Assembly: GCA_011763485.2 (NCBI GenBank)
Contig: JAANSK020253163.1
Span: 1-22,928, forward strand
Reading direction: 5' to 3'
Source of the DNA: Isoetes engelmannii
Lineage: Eukaryota > Streptophyta > Lycopodiopsida > Isoetales > Isoetaceae
DNA length: 22,928 nt
Positions within the stretch are counted from its first letter, which is position 1. Every line of letters starts with the position of its first letter. This document shows, piece by piece, positions 1-9,129 of the stretch. Position numbers and translations under genes: made by a program. The notes beneath the pieces were generated by a model, which saw only the letters and a program-made list of their open reading frames with translations, searched no databases and was not told the DNA's origin.

Positions 1-481
1 CTGAACACTTAGCGTATTTCAGAATACGACTTGAGTTCAGCAGTAAAGCAAAACGTATTCCGGAATACGTTCTGCCCAAACTAAGTTGGACAAAACGTAT
101 TCCGGAATACGTTTCGACCTTCTAAGAAGGGAAAAGTGTATTCCGAAATGCACATTTCGCGTTTAATTAGAACTAAAGCGTATTCCAGGATATGTTTTCA
201 CTTTTGAAAAAGTGAAAGGGTATTCCAGAATACGTGTTGGCTTTTTTGTGTCAGAGAAACGTATTCTGAAATACGTTTTAGCATGTTTTTTTTTTCTAAA
301 TGGTATTTTTTGTATAAATTTTGTCGTTTTTTGAGCTGAATATTTCACTAAATTTCGATGATTTTGCTGTTTTTTTTTTTGTTTTTTAGTGTTTTTTCTA
401 CTTTTTACCATCTTTTTTTTTGGATTTTCTATTCCGGAATACACAGTCCAATAAACTGAGTGTTGTCATGTTACTCTTCAG
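1..481. repeat. Upstream palindrome cluster and T-rich flank
   Basis: This stretch has no convincing gene. It holds eight copies of a 16-bp palindrome with consensus CGTATTCCGGAATACG, at about 13-28, 54-69, 96-111, 137-152, 179-194, 219-234, 260-275 and 429-443. The copies at 54 and 96 are perfect, and their symmetry extends to 20 and 22 bp. Spacing between the first seven is about 40 bp. The segment 285-420 is very T-rich, like a plant intron or promoter. A splice acceptor (TTACTCTTCAG) ends at 481, just before the first exon of the ParB-like gene, so this may be an intron or the 5' flank. Confidence 0.85.
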
Positions 482-3262
482 CCAAGACAAGTCAAGGTCG
501 GGGTCCAGGTCCGGAGAGAAGTCCAAGCCTCCACATGATGATCAAAATCCTCAGAGAGTTCAGAAGCTGGTCTTTAAAAAAACACAAAGGCCACAGGGAG
601 ATCCAAGAGAACAGGACGCCTTCAAGGCTGCCGAGCAGGAAAATGTTTATGACTGCACACAAGCGCAGTGGTTTATAACAAGGGGTTATCATGACGGCAG
701 AAAACCTGAGCAAACCTTCCTCTGGGTCTGTAAGAAGTCCGGTGGAAAAGAATATAAGGTAGAGGATTTCGATTGCATGGGTGTGATCAGGTCGGCTGGC
801 GAGGTGGGGGTTGAGACTACAAACTCCTACCAAATAAGCATGAAGACAAGTCAAGGAACTTTTACTGTTCAGTCCAAATGGTTCAAACTAGTAAAAGTGC
901 AACCAAATTGGTTGTACCAATACATGCTGCAGAAACGGGACATTGATCATCTAACACTTGTCGTGGACGAAGTTTGCCATTCAAAGGAAGTGATGGTTGT
1001 TGAGGGAGCACATGAAGAGGAGGAAGAATTTCAGCAGCTCCAAGTGCCTTACAAGCAACTTCGGATTCAACTTGGAGGTGAGGTAACCCTCCAAACCCTC
1101 CAATCTACATCTTTGTCTGATGAGGAAGAAGATGAGGGGGAAGAAGATGTAGAGCAGGAGCCACCTAGGAGGTGTGGCAAGATGCCCTTACCTGGACAGA
1201 TAGCAGCAAAAGAACCAAAGAAAAAAGCTGCGCTCAGGAAGAGGAAGACTGTGGACGTGGACCCAGAGACGGACTCTGACGCCAAGAAGATCAAGGGCAA
1301 GGCAAAGGCACCTGGGGTGAACATAAAGGAGAAGAAAATGGATAAAACAAGTGAGAGGTTGGAGCAGCTCAACGCCACAAAACTTGTGCAAGGTGTCATG
1401 TACTTGCCAGTTACTTGTATGAAGTTGTCTCCAAAAGATGCTACAGGCGAAAGGCCACTTCAGGTTCGAAGGATATATGCTGATCATTTGAGAAACCTGA
1501 AAGACAGGATTAGAAGCAACCCTCTGGCTCATGTAGCACCTATTGTGGTGCTTGTAGACAGGTCACAGTGCACGGATCCCTCTAAGTTCGATAAAGAACA
1601 GGTTGAAAATTACATTTTTATTGTGCTGGGAGGAAATCACAGCTTCAAGGCGCAAAGACAGCTCTACAAAGAGAGGGGAGACTTCAAATACATGAACGTG
1701 CTTTGTGCAATGTACGTTGGACTTACTGATGATGAAGCCAAACTCGTGGCTAACGTTCACAATGCAGATAACGAGTACAAGCTCAAGATGCGCTTTGTGG
1801 ACAAAATTAGATTTATGCACAGAGAATACATGATCTTCAAGGAAAAATACGGTGAAGACTTTAAGAAAACAAACATGTGGCTGGAACTGAAAGAGCAGTG
1901 CGCCATTGAATGCTGCCTAAAGTATGATGAGGCTAACAAAAAAGTGTCACTCATTTCGCATGACAACTGGTTCCAGCTTGCCTTCAGGGAAGGAAAGGTA
2001 AGTCTTTTTTATTTTTGTTCTGCCGTTTGTATTCCGGAATACGTTTCATATTTTCTTAGTACTGTAAAATTTCTCCCGTGTGTGTTCTGGAATACGCAAC
2101 GCAGACGTGTATTCCGGAATACGCAACACAGAAGTGTATTCCGGAATACACTACACAGAAGTGTATTTTGGAATATGCAACACAGAAGCGTATCAGAATA
2201 CGCTTCTGTGTTGCATATTCCAGAATACACTTCTGTGTAGTGTATTTCAGAATACACTTCTGTGTAGTGTATTCTGGAATACAATCTAGGTCATTAGGAA
2301 AACTTCTTCCTTATCATATGCTTTCTGGAGCTCCATAACGAAATTTTCAATATGTTTGAGAGGGGAGAACTCAAGTCTAAAGGTAAGGTGTCTGACAAGA
2401 AGAAAGGTTCGGACGTGCCCAAGAAAGAAATGACAATAACTGTCTGGAGGGAACTTCAGGGTTTTACTGATTACGACATCCTGGCCAGGTTATTACAAAA
2501 GGTTGTGGACAAAGAGTTCACACTTGAAGAAATGTCAAAGGAACTGCACAAGTAAGTTTTATGAAATTTAATTGATGTTATCAGAATACGTCTCACACTT
2601 TTTTTTGTTGTCTGCAGCCAAAAAAATGTCATCCAGTGCCAAATCTGCTTGATAGAGCAACTAAACATTGAAACATGGGAGAGATGCAAGGAGCTCTACC
2701 CCATTGCAACTTCTGATGAGTGCATCCTCCAGTACGCTCCAAATTTTGAAGGATGGGTAAGTTTTTTTGTTACCGCAATCACTTTACCTTTCTGTTTGCT
2801 AACTCTTTGTTTGTGCAGAACAAGAAAAAGAACAAGGATCTGCCTAAAGGATTCATGCACCTCGTTAGATTAGCAAAAGAAGAACGAGCCTTAGCTAGCA
2901 GGCGGATAGAATTATCAGAGACTGGTTGAATATGGGCAGTTTACCTTGTATGACCAAAATAATCTGTACCAGATCCTCCAGGCCAACTGCACAAAGCTGG
3001 CAGAATTTATTAAGCCTCAGGATTTCACCTTGATAATAGCTGACATACCATACGATTTTAAAATCAAGGACAGCAGATATGATGACCATCCTTTTAAGGC
3101 TGCAGAATACCAAGATTTTATCAGCAGCTTAATGAAGGTGACAACTGCAAAGCACTGGAGACTGGTAACCTTCCACTCCAGCATGCAATCAGGTCTTGTT
3201 GAAGCCTGCAGTAAAAAAAAATTTGGATCTCCAGATCAAGCTGGATACGAGAACATGGTCTG
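468..3262 (+). CDS. ParB-like / beta-class DNA methyltransferase protein, spliced, 3' end not found
   Basis: I see four exons: 482 (or ATG at 468) to 1997, 2361-2551, 2618-2756 and 2819-3262. Every donor reads GTAAGT and phases match across the first three junctions. Exon 1 carries an acidic stretch (about 1105-1160), basic nuclear-signal-like clusters (about 1205-1305), then a ParB/sulfiredoxin-like domain (about 1395-1815). The domain includes GGNHSFKAQR at 1629-1658, matching the ParB box normally read as G-E/N-R/H, and a following LTDDEAKLVANVHNADNE helix. Exon 4 carries ADIPYDF, with DIPY at 3042-3053, the catalytic motif IV (DPPY type) of amino-methyltransferases. In beta-class enzymes the SAM-binding motif I lies C-terminal to motif IV; it is not in the window. 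ParB-methylase fusions are known from phages and bacteria. The frame is not open throughout my splice model (about one break), and no exon follows 3262, so this may be a decayed copy. The N-terminal 180 residues I do not recognise. Function is inferred: site-specific DNA binding and methylation in the nucleus. Confidence 0.7.
1998..2360 (+). repeat. Intron 1: palindrome array folded into a large inverted repeat
   Basis: The intron runs from GTAAGT at 1998 to an acceptor ending at 2360. It holds nine copies of the palindrome found upstream, at about 2028, 2081, 2108, 2135, 2162, 2189 (two bases short), 2214, 2241 and 2268, mostly 27 bp apart. Linkers alternate between CACAGAAG-type and its complement, so 2127-2194 and 2197-2264 are inverted copies with about three mismatches. 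The RNA could form a hairpin of about 68 bp. The acceptor is weak, with no long pyrimidine tract, so the exact 3' junction is less certain than the donor. Confidence 0.85.
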
Positions 3263-3277
3263 GTAAGTCTTTGCTGT

Positions 3278-3377
3278 TGTATTCCAAAATACGTTTTACT
3301 TTCAGACTTTTTCGTTTTTTAGTACTTTAGATCACTTTGTAGTCTTTCTTGTCTGTTGAGTTGTATTCTGGAATACG
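3278..3377. repeat. Two downstream copies of the 16-bp palindrome
   Basis: TGTATTCCAAAATACG lies at 3278-3293, just inside the putative fourth intron. TGTATTCTGGAATACG lies at 3362-3377. A half copy (TATCAGAATACG) sits in intron 2 at about 2579-2590. These are the last members of the family I can find in the window. Confidence 0.8.
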
Positions 3378-3503
3378 ATTTGTTTCTTACCAAAACCATT
3401 TCATGAAACTCTAGATTAAACATGAAATATCTTTACAGTCTCCAATATATCTTTACACAACCACACCCCAATTTGAGGCAAATAAGGTGGATAGTTCCTG
3501 GAG

Positions 3504-3605
3504 GAGTATGATTTTGAGATCATCTACAAACCAAGAAAGCTAAATGTGGTTGCCGACGCACTTTACTCTCACAAGCTGTTTGCATCCAATTCCAAAAGGA
3601 TGTGA
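3504..3605 (+). mobile_element. Ty3/gypsy RNase H C-terminal scrap
   Basis: The plus strand reads EYDFEIIYKPRKLNVVADAL, the well-known end of the Ty3/gypsy RNase H region (usual form DFEIxYxPGKxNVVADALSR). Only about 100 bp is recognisable and nothing else of that element is evident nearby. It is a small, old fossil. It lies about 240 bp beyond the last exon seen of the ParB-like gene, so the insertion it came from may have cut off that gene's 3' end. Confidence 0.8.
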
Positions 3606-3990
3606 AATGATCACAAAATTTTGAAGAAACAATAATATTGTGTGCCAAACCATTTGTTCAATCAACCCAAGTGCTGTTTGATTAGAATTATAGTTGTTTA
3701 TATTCAACAAACTCAATTCAAGACTGATTCATCATTCATTGAATTGTGGTTTCTTATAGTCAAGAACTAAAATTTCTGTAATGGCAAAAGGGCTTATTGA
3801 CTTTTATTGAATTTCTATTGACTTTTATTTGCTGCAACGATGGTTAAGCATTGTCTTATTTGTTTGGTTGGTTAGAATAGTTGTTCTAACTCCTATCTAG
3901 TAGAAGCATTGATCAAATTACTCAAGTTATCTTTGCTACAACATTGGTTCAATCTTTATCAAGGTGCAACTTCCTAAGTTTATAAAAATA
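3606..3990. other. AT-rich stretch with no recognisable gene
   Basis: This is AT-rich sequence with no long reading frame. It leads into the polypurine motif at 3991 and could be the decayed 3' part of a retroelement, but I see no protein motif in it. Confidence 0.5.
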
Positions 3991-4215
3991 CAAAGGGGAG
4001 ATTGTTGCCCAAAATGAGTATAAACACATTGTATAATGGAAATGGGGTGAAAACTAAAAAAATTTCAATAAGAGGATATGAATTTATAAAATCACAAAAA
4101 GGGAAATTATTGCCAGAAAGGGGTATGAATGTTGGTTGCGAGAAAAGGGGTGCAAACTAAAAAAATTTCAATAAGAGGATATGAATTGATAAAATCACAA
4201 AAGGGGGGATTATTA
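3991..4215 (+). mobile_element. Copia-like polypurine tract and LTR edge, tandemly repeated
   Basis: CAAAGGGGAGATTGTTGCCC at 3991-4010 resembles the plant Ty1/Copia junction, in which a polypurine tract GGGGAGA is followed by an LTR starting TGTTG. Related forms recur at about 4095-4115 and 4198-4214. The intervening sequence is a direct repeat: 4044-4112 and 4147-4214 are nearly identical, about 103 bp apart. A sequence close to an initiator-Met primer-binding site (TTGTATCAGACT) occurs at about 4962-4973, which would make 4003 to about 4955 an LTR; that is weak. Treat it as a fossil LTR fragment of uncertain extent. Confidence 0.4.
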
Positions 4216-4555
4216 TGAATGTTGGTTTGTAGGGGCAAGTCAAGACCTCAATCTGTGACAATAATGTCCCATATAGTTTGCCTGCAATAAAGGCAGTGCC
4301 TTGGCACTATGTGCCAAGGAAAAGATATTAGTAGGTAATGTAGAAAAAATTGTTGTGTGAGTGATTGGGGTAGCTCATGAGAACATGTCAATATGCTTGA
4401 TTGCTGCAATGTTTGTGCAACTCACATGTAATGCATAAGTTCTGTTGGACTACGTTGTAGCACATGACTTAATGTCATGTCACAGGCAAGTTCCTATTTA
4501 CTAATTGATTAAGGCTGCTGTTGGAAATTTGTTAGCTTTTATGTGCATTGTAGCT

Positions 4556-4856
4556 GTAGTTATGATATGCATCTTTTTTTTTTAAGGACGAAAGCAAAGA
4601 GTTTATTAATCAGCAATAAGCATTACAAGAGCTACAAGAACAAGAGCCTGAAGCACAATGCGCTTACTCCAGAATATGAGACTAATGATAAGAACTAATT
4701 TGAAGGTGCTGAATCCAGATACAATCTCGCACTTCTGGATCAAGGGAGGAGCACTTATACGCTCCCATATTGACCAGAGGAGCCAGCCAGAGCCAAGATG
4801 GAATGCCCTCTACCGAGCTGGGGGTCATGCATTAAGGTAGTTATGATATGCATCTT
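4556..4856 (-). mobile_element. 261-bp non-LTR retroposon with perfect 20-bp target-site duplication
   Basis: The identical 20-mer gtagttatgatatgcatctt lies at 4556-4575 and again at 4837-4856. The 261 bases between (4576-4836) begin with the rest of a 10-T run on the plus strand, so the inserted unit is minus-strand with a 3' poly(A) tail, preceded by an AATAAA signal. A long target duplication plus a poly(A) tail marks LINE-machinery (target-primed) retrotransposition. It is either a 5'-truncated LINE or a SINE. The 5' end contains CAGCTCGGTAGAGG, faintly like a tRNA A box, but I see no clear B box. The perfect duplication suggests a fairly recent insertion. No coding sequence is recognised in it. 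Confidence 0.88.
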
Positions 4857-5322
4857 GTTTTTTTTATTGACTTGACTGCATCATAAAGATGCACTCTTTA
4901 TCAGCTATGATGTTGATGGTCTTCACGGGCTTCAATGGCAGCTTGTAATGTTATCCAGAGTTGTATCAGACTTTCTGTTCTTATTGTTCTTGTAATTCAT
5001 ATAACTGTTATTGACACACCTCCACTGCTCTCTCCTTATGGAAGACATGCTCCTCTCAAAGCAATAAAAGCACCTATTAAAGCAATAAAAACAGTCTATG
5101 TAAATCCTATAAGATTGACTGTATCCTTGACTTCAAGACCATCGGCCTCCAAATCTTAGGCTGATGTGGAAATTGGGATTTGACCCCATCTTCTTTTTGG
5201 TTCTACGGTCATGGTTTGAGGATATAGTATATCCTCTCGTATATTCTCTGGACCATTGGTTCAGACGAAGCGTTTGTATGGATGAAGCGCTAGAATGAGA
5301 GAGTTGAATTGAGATTTGCGTA
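4857..5322. other. Intergenic stretch, no gene seen
   Basis: There is no convincing reading frame. It contains a short direct repeat around AAAGCAATAAAA (about 5059-5091) and may include the tail of the Copia-like LTR. Nothing else is recognised. Confidence 0.5.
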
Positions 5323-5782
5323 TTTATTAAAGGGAAAATTACCAAAATACCATTAAAGTTTGCCAAAATTACCAAAATGCCACTAAACCGAGTGGTATTT
5401 TGAGAAAATTGGCAATAAGCTTTTTTCAATGATCTGAATACAAATGTGCAATGCAGATGAATTGTAGATTAAGCTGAGATCTTTTCAACGAGCATAAGAT
5501 CATTTAATTCTAAGACCACAGTCTCAAGTTATGGGATTTTTTATTTCTCAAATTCTGAAGAACTCAAGAGCTTATAACTTGAAATTTTCAAATCCAATTC
5601 AGACGACCTTATGCTTGTTGGAAAGATCTCAGCTCATCTACAATTTATTTGAAGGGCACATTTGCATTCAGGTCATTGGAAAAACGTTATAGTCAATTTT
5701 CCCAAAATACCACTAGGTTTAGTGACCTTTTCATAATTTTGGCAAAATTTAATGGTATTTTGGTAATTTTCCTTTTATTAAA
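5323..5782. mobile_element. 442-bp foldback MITE, Mutator-like, with 9-bp target-site duplication
   Basis: The element is 5332-5773. Its ends are inverted (GGGAAAATTACC at the left, GGTAATTTTCCT at the right) and the flanking 9-mer TTTATTAAA is duplicated at 5323-5331 and 5774-5782. Almost the whole element is one inverted repeat: the left half to about 5553 pairs with the right half from about 5556 with scattered mismatches. Examples are GCTGAGATCTTTTCAACGAG on the left and its near-complement around 5618-5640. There is no transposase, so it is non-autonomous. A 9-bp duplication and long terminal inverted repeats are typical of Mutator-like elements. It lies 140 bp upstream of the ATG of the gene at 5923 and could affect its promoter or give rise to small RNAs. 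Confidence 0.9.
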
Positions 5783-5922
5783 TGGCTAAATTTGACAGTT
5801 CATCCCGTTTAGGACACTATGTCGGTACTGCTAACGAATAGACTATCCCGAGGGTCGGAAAGACGGGGAGCATTAGGTTTCTAACTAGCCCACCAGGATC
5901 TGCTCTCTTTGATTATGCAGAA

Positions 5923-7891
5923 ATGGAGAAGGTGAATTATAATTTGTTCTCTTTTGGGTTGCTGGGTTGCTTCGGATTGTTGATGCTTGGAATTTTGGAA
6001 CAGTCAGAAGAAGGCGAAAACTGCCCATCTAATCTTAAAACAGAAGGAACAGCGGTTCCGGAGCAGGAGCTAGCTATGCCCTTCTTTTCTAGCCTTAACT
6101 CTAAGGAAGGCGGTCTGCTATTCGAACAGGTATGGCAGCTGCTTTTGCTATTTTTAGGGTTCCTAGATGAGGTTTTGATTAGAGTGCATTTTACAGCTAG
6201 AAGAAAGTTTGCGCCCATCAATTGCCACAGCAGAAAGCAGAGTAACCAAAGCGATGCAGCAATTTGTGGAACGAGTTGAGTCACGAGTTTTAATTGCTTT
6301 GAAGCAAGCTTCCAGTGAGATAATTAACAATATAACAAAGGATGCAACTACACGGGTTATGATGGCAGACCGTAAGGCAGCTCTTTGTCAGCGTGATCTT
6401 ATTTCTGTCAAGGACCAATCATTATCAATGCTACTCCGTCTCAAGCATAGTGCTGATGCTCAGGTCTCTACATTCTTCCTTTCTTTTTGCCATTTCAGTT
6501 AAGCTAGTTGGTTATGTTGAGACAAATGTTATAGCTTATAGGCATCTTCAAATGGTCATGCCCTATTATTTTCTCAGATTTTGGAGTCAGAAAAGAAACT
6601 CCGTAATGAAAAAAGGAGGGCTCAGGATGCAGAGGCAAAACTGCAAAATTCTATAAAGCAGTTGAGGAGTGAGCTTAAAAGAAAAAGTGAATTGCTGGAG
6701 AAATTTCAAAGGTTTCCAATTATAATAGGGAAGGAGCAGGAGGAAGAGCAGGACCATGATCAAGAATTTGAGGATGAAAGACAGGATGCAAAATTGAAGG
6801 AACCACAAGAAGGAACAGATAATCTTCTCCTGTTTGCTGATGTTGCTTGTGAGGATGCCGATAGAACGTATGCTTATTCTATGCCTTGTTCTACATGTAC
6901 AGAACAACAAATTCGAGTGGATTCACCAATTTTACATGATTCCTTTTGTTTATCATCTTTATCAGCTATAGATGCAGAAGGAAGTTCCTGTAGACAGCGA
7001 AGCGAGGATTCACCTGAAAGAGGACAGAATTTTGGAGCTAAAAAGCATAGGACAGGGGAGGGTTCCCAACCAGCTCCTGAGCATCATTCATTAAGAAGCA
7101 AAGAAGATCCCATACATTGCGCAATTAATGACGAGGGCACAGGTGGTAAAGAAGTTCCATCTGAAGAAGGTTCTGCAAGTGCAATTCAAGGGGTTTTAGA
7201 ATCTGTACATTCTAAAGTAAAGGCTCTTGATGAGAAAGACCTATCAAACAAAGGACAGGATCATCAACAATCAACTGACCATGACAAAAAGGAGTCGTCT
7301 TTCCATGAGTCAGAATCTGCTGGTGATGATGGTGCTGAGGCATGTTCAGTTCGTTCAGGACCATACTCATTGACAGCGAGTCCAGTTGGACAGAATACCT
7401 TTAAGGATGGAGCTCATGATGGAAGATGCATAAGCTCTGCTGCTCAAGAACCTGGGCCTTTAGATGTTTTGGAAAGAGATGCAGAAAAAGGTGGTTGTTT
7501 ATCCAAGTTAGATGAGTTTGAAACTACAGACGAGCCGTCGTCTTGTATGAAAGAAGATAGTATCAAGTTCCCAAAGTCTGGAAGAAAAAGAAAAGGAAGG
7601 CAAGGATTGACAGTTGAAAGGATTAATGGCTTCATTGAAAATGCAAAGAAATCTAGGGATTATATATCTGAAGATTGCACAATTGCAGAAGAAAAACCTA
7701 TAAGCTTGGCATTAGAATCCTCACGTGAGAACAGACGTCTCATGCAGGGTGCCCGTCAGGTAATATATCAAATACATGGTTGGTCACAGGCCATTTCTGC
7801 TTGCTAACTGGAATGCTGTTGCAGCTTTTTTCTTTAGCAGAAAGAACATGGCGATAACCCAGTGTCCGGGATTTTATACATAATTGATTGA
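5923..7891 (+). CDS. Unknown plant nuclear-type coiled-coil protein, four exons
   Basis: Exons are 5923-6129, 6197-6463, 6578-7759 and 7841-7891. All junctions are GT-AG and in phase 0, giving 568 residues. Residues 1-69 start with a hydrophobic run. Residues 70-158 look helical (LEESLRPSIATAESRV...). Residues 159-206 form a strongly charged coiled coil (ESEKKLRNEKRRAQDAEAKL), followed by an acidic stretch (about 211-226, EQEEEQDHDQEFEDE). A long polar, serine-rich, low-complexity middle runs to about 490, then a basic nuclear-localisation-like cluster (GRKRKGRQG, about 490-500). The final exon (16 residues) is the least certain; reading through the third intron would stop at 7807. The first exon could also be preceded by others, as an acceptor-like TATGCAG lies just before the ATG. 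I do not recognise the family; the make-up suggests a nuclear structural or scaffold protein. The consistent phases and lack of stops argue for a live host gene. Confidence 0.78.
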
Positions 7892-8587
7892 ACCAAATTG
7901 GTGAGCACCTGTACATACATTTGTGGTATTAGACATCAGGCATCCTTATGAGTCTGTAAGTGATAAGATGTGATAAATCATTAGGAGCAAGTGTGTTTCA
8001 TGCTGCAATGCTATGACTAGTGTTAACCAATTCGGATCCTGTTTCAGTACAGTTCTCCTATGAGGAGATCTCAGATATTTACGTGTAAATTTCCTTAAAA
8101 GTTAAAACTTTACATATTTCTTTATTGCTTTCATTCCCATCCATATAGATAGTAAAGCTAGCAAGGAGTAGTTGTCACTGCATCTCTTTTCGGGTAATGA
8201 GACTTTGTGGATTGCCAGCCTGGGGACGCAAACAGAAAAACACTCTCCTTAATACACAACGTGCTTCTCCTTGTCAGATTTACTCCTGTCTATTTCTAGA
8301 ATTTCTAATACATAACTCCACTGTTTCTAACTTCGGTGTAAAAAAATAAAAGGTCTTCCATTACGTTTTTCATCTTAAATATCTAAATGTCCGTGCTTTG
8401 ACGTTGCTGCTTTGACAGTAGCTGGTATGGTTCTCTAATGGTGACTTTTTGGCTTAATAATAATCTATCCAGCACAGATGTTATCACAACTTAAACTCCA
8501 AACTTAGATGACCTGATGAGCTTCCTCTAGGACTTTGATGTCTCCTCCAACTTTGCCCTCTACGAGGCATAACATGTCAAGGTCCTC
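7892..8587. other. Downstream flank of the coiled-coil gene, no gene seen
   Basis: This is probable 3' untranslated and intergenic DNA. It is AT-rich with no convincing reading frame or known repeat. Confidence 0.5.
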
Positions 8588-8686
8588 CCTCTCCGTGTGG
8601 AAAACAATTGGGACATAATTCACTCTCCGTGTGTGGAAAACAATTGGGACATTATTCACTCTCCGTGTGGAAAACAATTGGGACAG
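8588..8686. repeat. Three tandem copies of a 33-36 bp unit
   Basis: The core CTCCGTGTGGAAAACAATTG, followed by GGACA, occurs at 8588-8620, 8621-8656 (with an extra GT) and 8657-8686. The copies are almost identical, so expansion is recent. The minus strand is open across them, giving repeated residues, but no known protein is evident. Confidence 0.92.
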
Positions 8687-8944
8687 ATAAGCTTGAAGAG
8701 GCTCCATGGACGATTACTTTACCTTGGCGTCCAAAATTTTGAGGAACTTAGAATTTCATAAACTTAGTGAAATCCAATGTCTAGCTTGTTGGGCTTGGAG
8801 CTATGTCCTGACGGTATATATGATTTATGAAAAACCTAGTACTGATGGTCAAAATTAACGATGATGTATTGTCAATTGGGACCCATTTTGGTGTGGACCG
8901 GTGGGGCCCCACGACCGACAGAGCCGGGGCCAGAAGGGGACCAA
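8687..8944. other. Spacer without recognised gene
   Basis: This is non-coding sequence with a GC-rich patch at 8880-8940 (GGACCGGTGGGGCCCCACGA and neighbours). No function can be assigned. Confidence 0.4.
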
Positions 8945-9030
8945 TTGACATGCGCCCACAACATGGAAAGGGGGAGCTAAAATGACCCCCCCCCCCCCCC
9001 CAAACATGCGCCCACAACATGGAAAAGGGG
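8945..9030. repeat. 16-C homopolymer between two direct repeats
   Basis: CATGCGCCCACAACATGGAA occurs at about 8949-8968 and again at about 9005-9024. Between them is an uninterrupted run of 16 C at 8986-9001. The run is long for plant DNA and is a likely site of length variation or sequencing error. It could form G-rich structures on the minus strand. Confidence 0.9.
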
Positions 9031-9129
9031 ATTGCCGTTAGGTGTGACCGCCTGTTGCCAGTCGCCAGCTAGTCTTGCCACGTCAAAAAAAAGCGACCAC
9101 TTTTTCTTCCACGGGAACAAAGAAGAAGC

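Noticed and set aside
163-444. Minus-strand frame rich in lysine and repeated EYPF/RIRFS words
   Set aside because: It is translated palindrome and T-rich DNA read backwards; there is no protein motif.
2009-2338. Several overlapping frames on both strands with repeated YSGI/VYSE-type words
   Set aside because: They are translations of the palindrome array in intron 1 and mirror one another on both strands.
468-3262. Bacterial or phage contamination as the source of the ParB-methylase gene
   Set aside because: Canonical spliceosomal introns with matching phases interrupt it and it is continuous with plant DNA.
1-3377. Palindrome array as a CRISPR array
   Set aside because: Units are perfect palindromes with short, partly repeated linkers rather than unique spacers, there are no cas genes, and the DNA is eukaryotic.
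4576-4836. tRNA gene or tRNA-derived SINE head from the GCTCGGTAGAGG words
   Set aside because: No cloverleaf and no B box could be drawn; only the retroposon call is supported.
5937-6284. Minus-strand frame opposite the first exons of the coiled-coil gene
   Set aside because: It is a shadow of the plus-strand exons; the plus strand has in-phase splice sites and the minus strand has no motif.
8504-8707. Minus-strand frame with internal repeats as a repeat protein
   Set aside because: The peptide repeats simply follow the 33-36 bp tandem DNA repeat and one unit differs in length; no known family.
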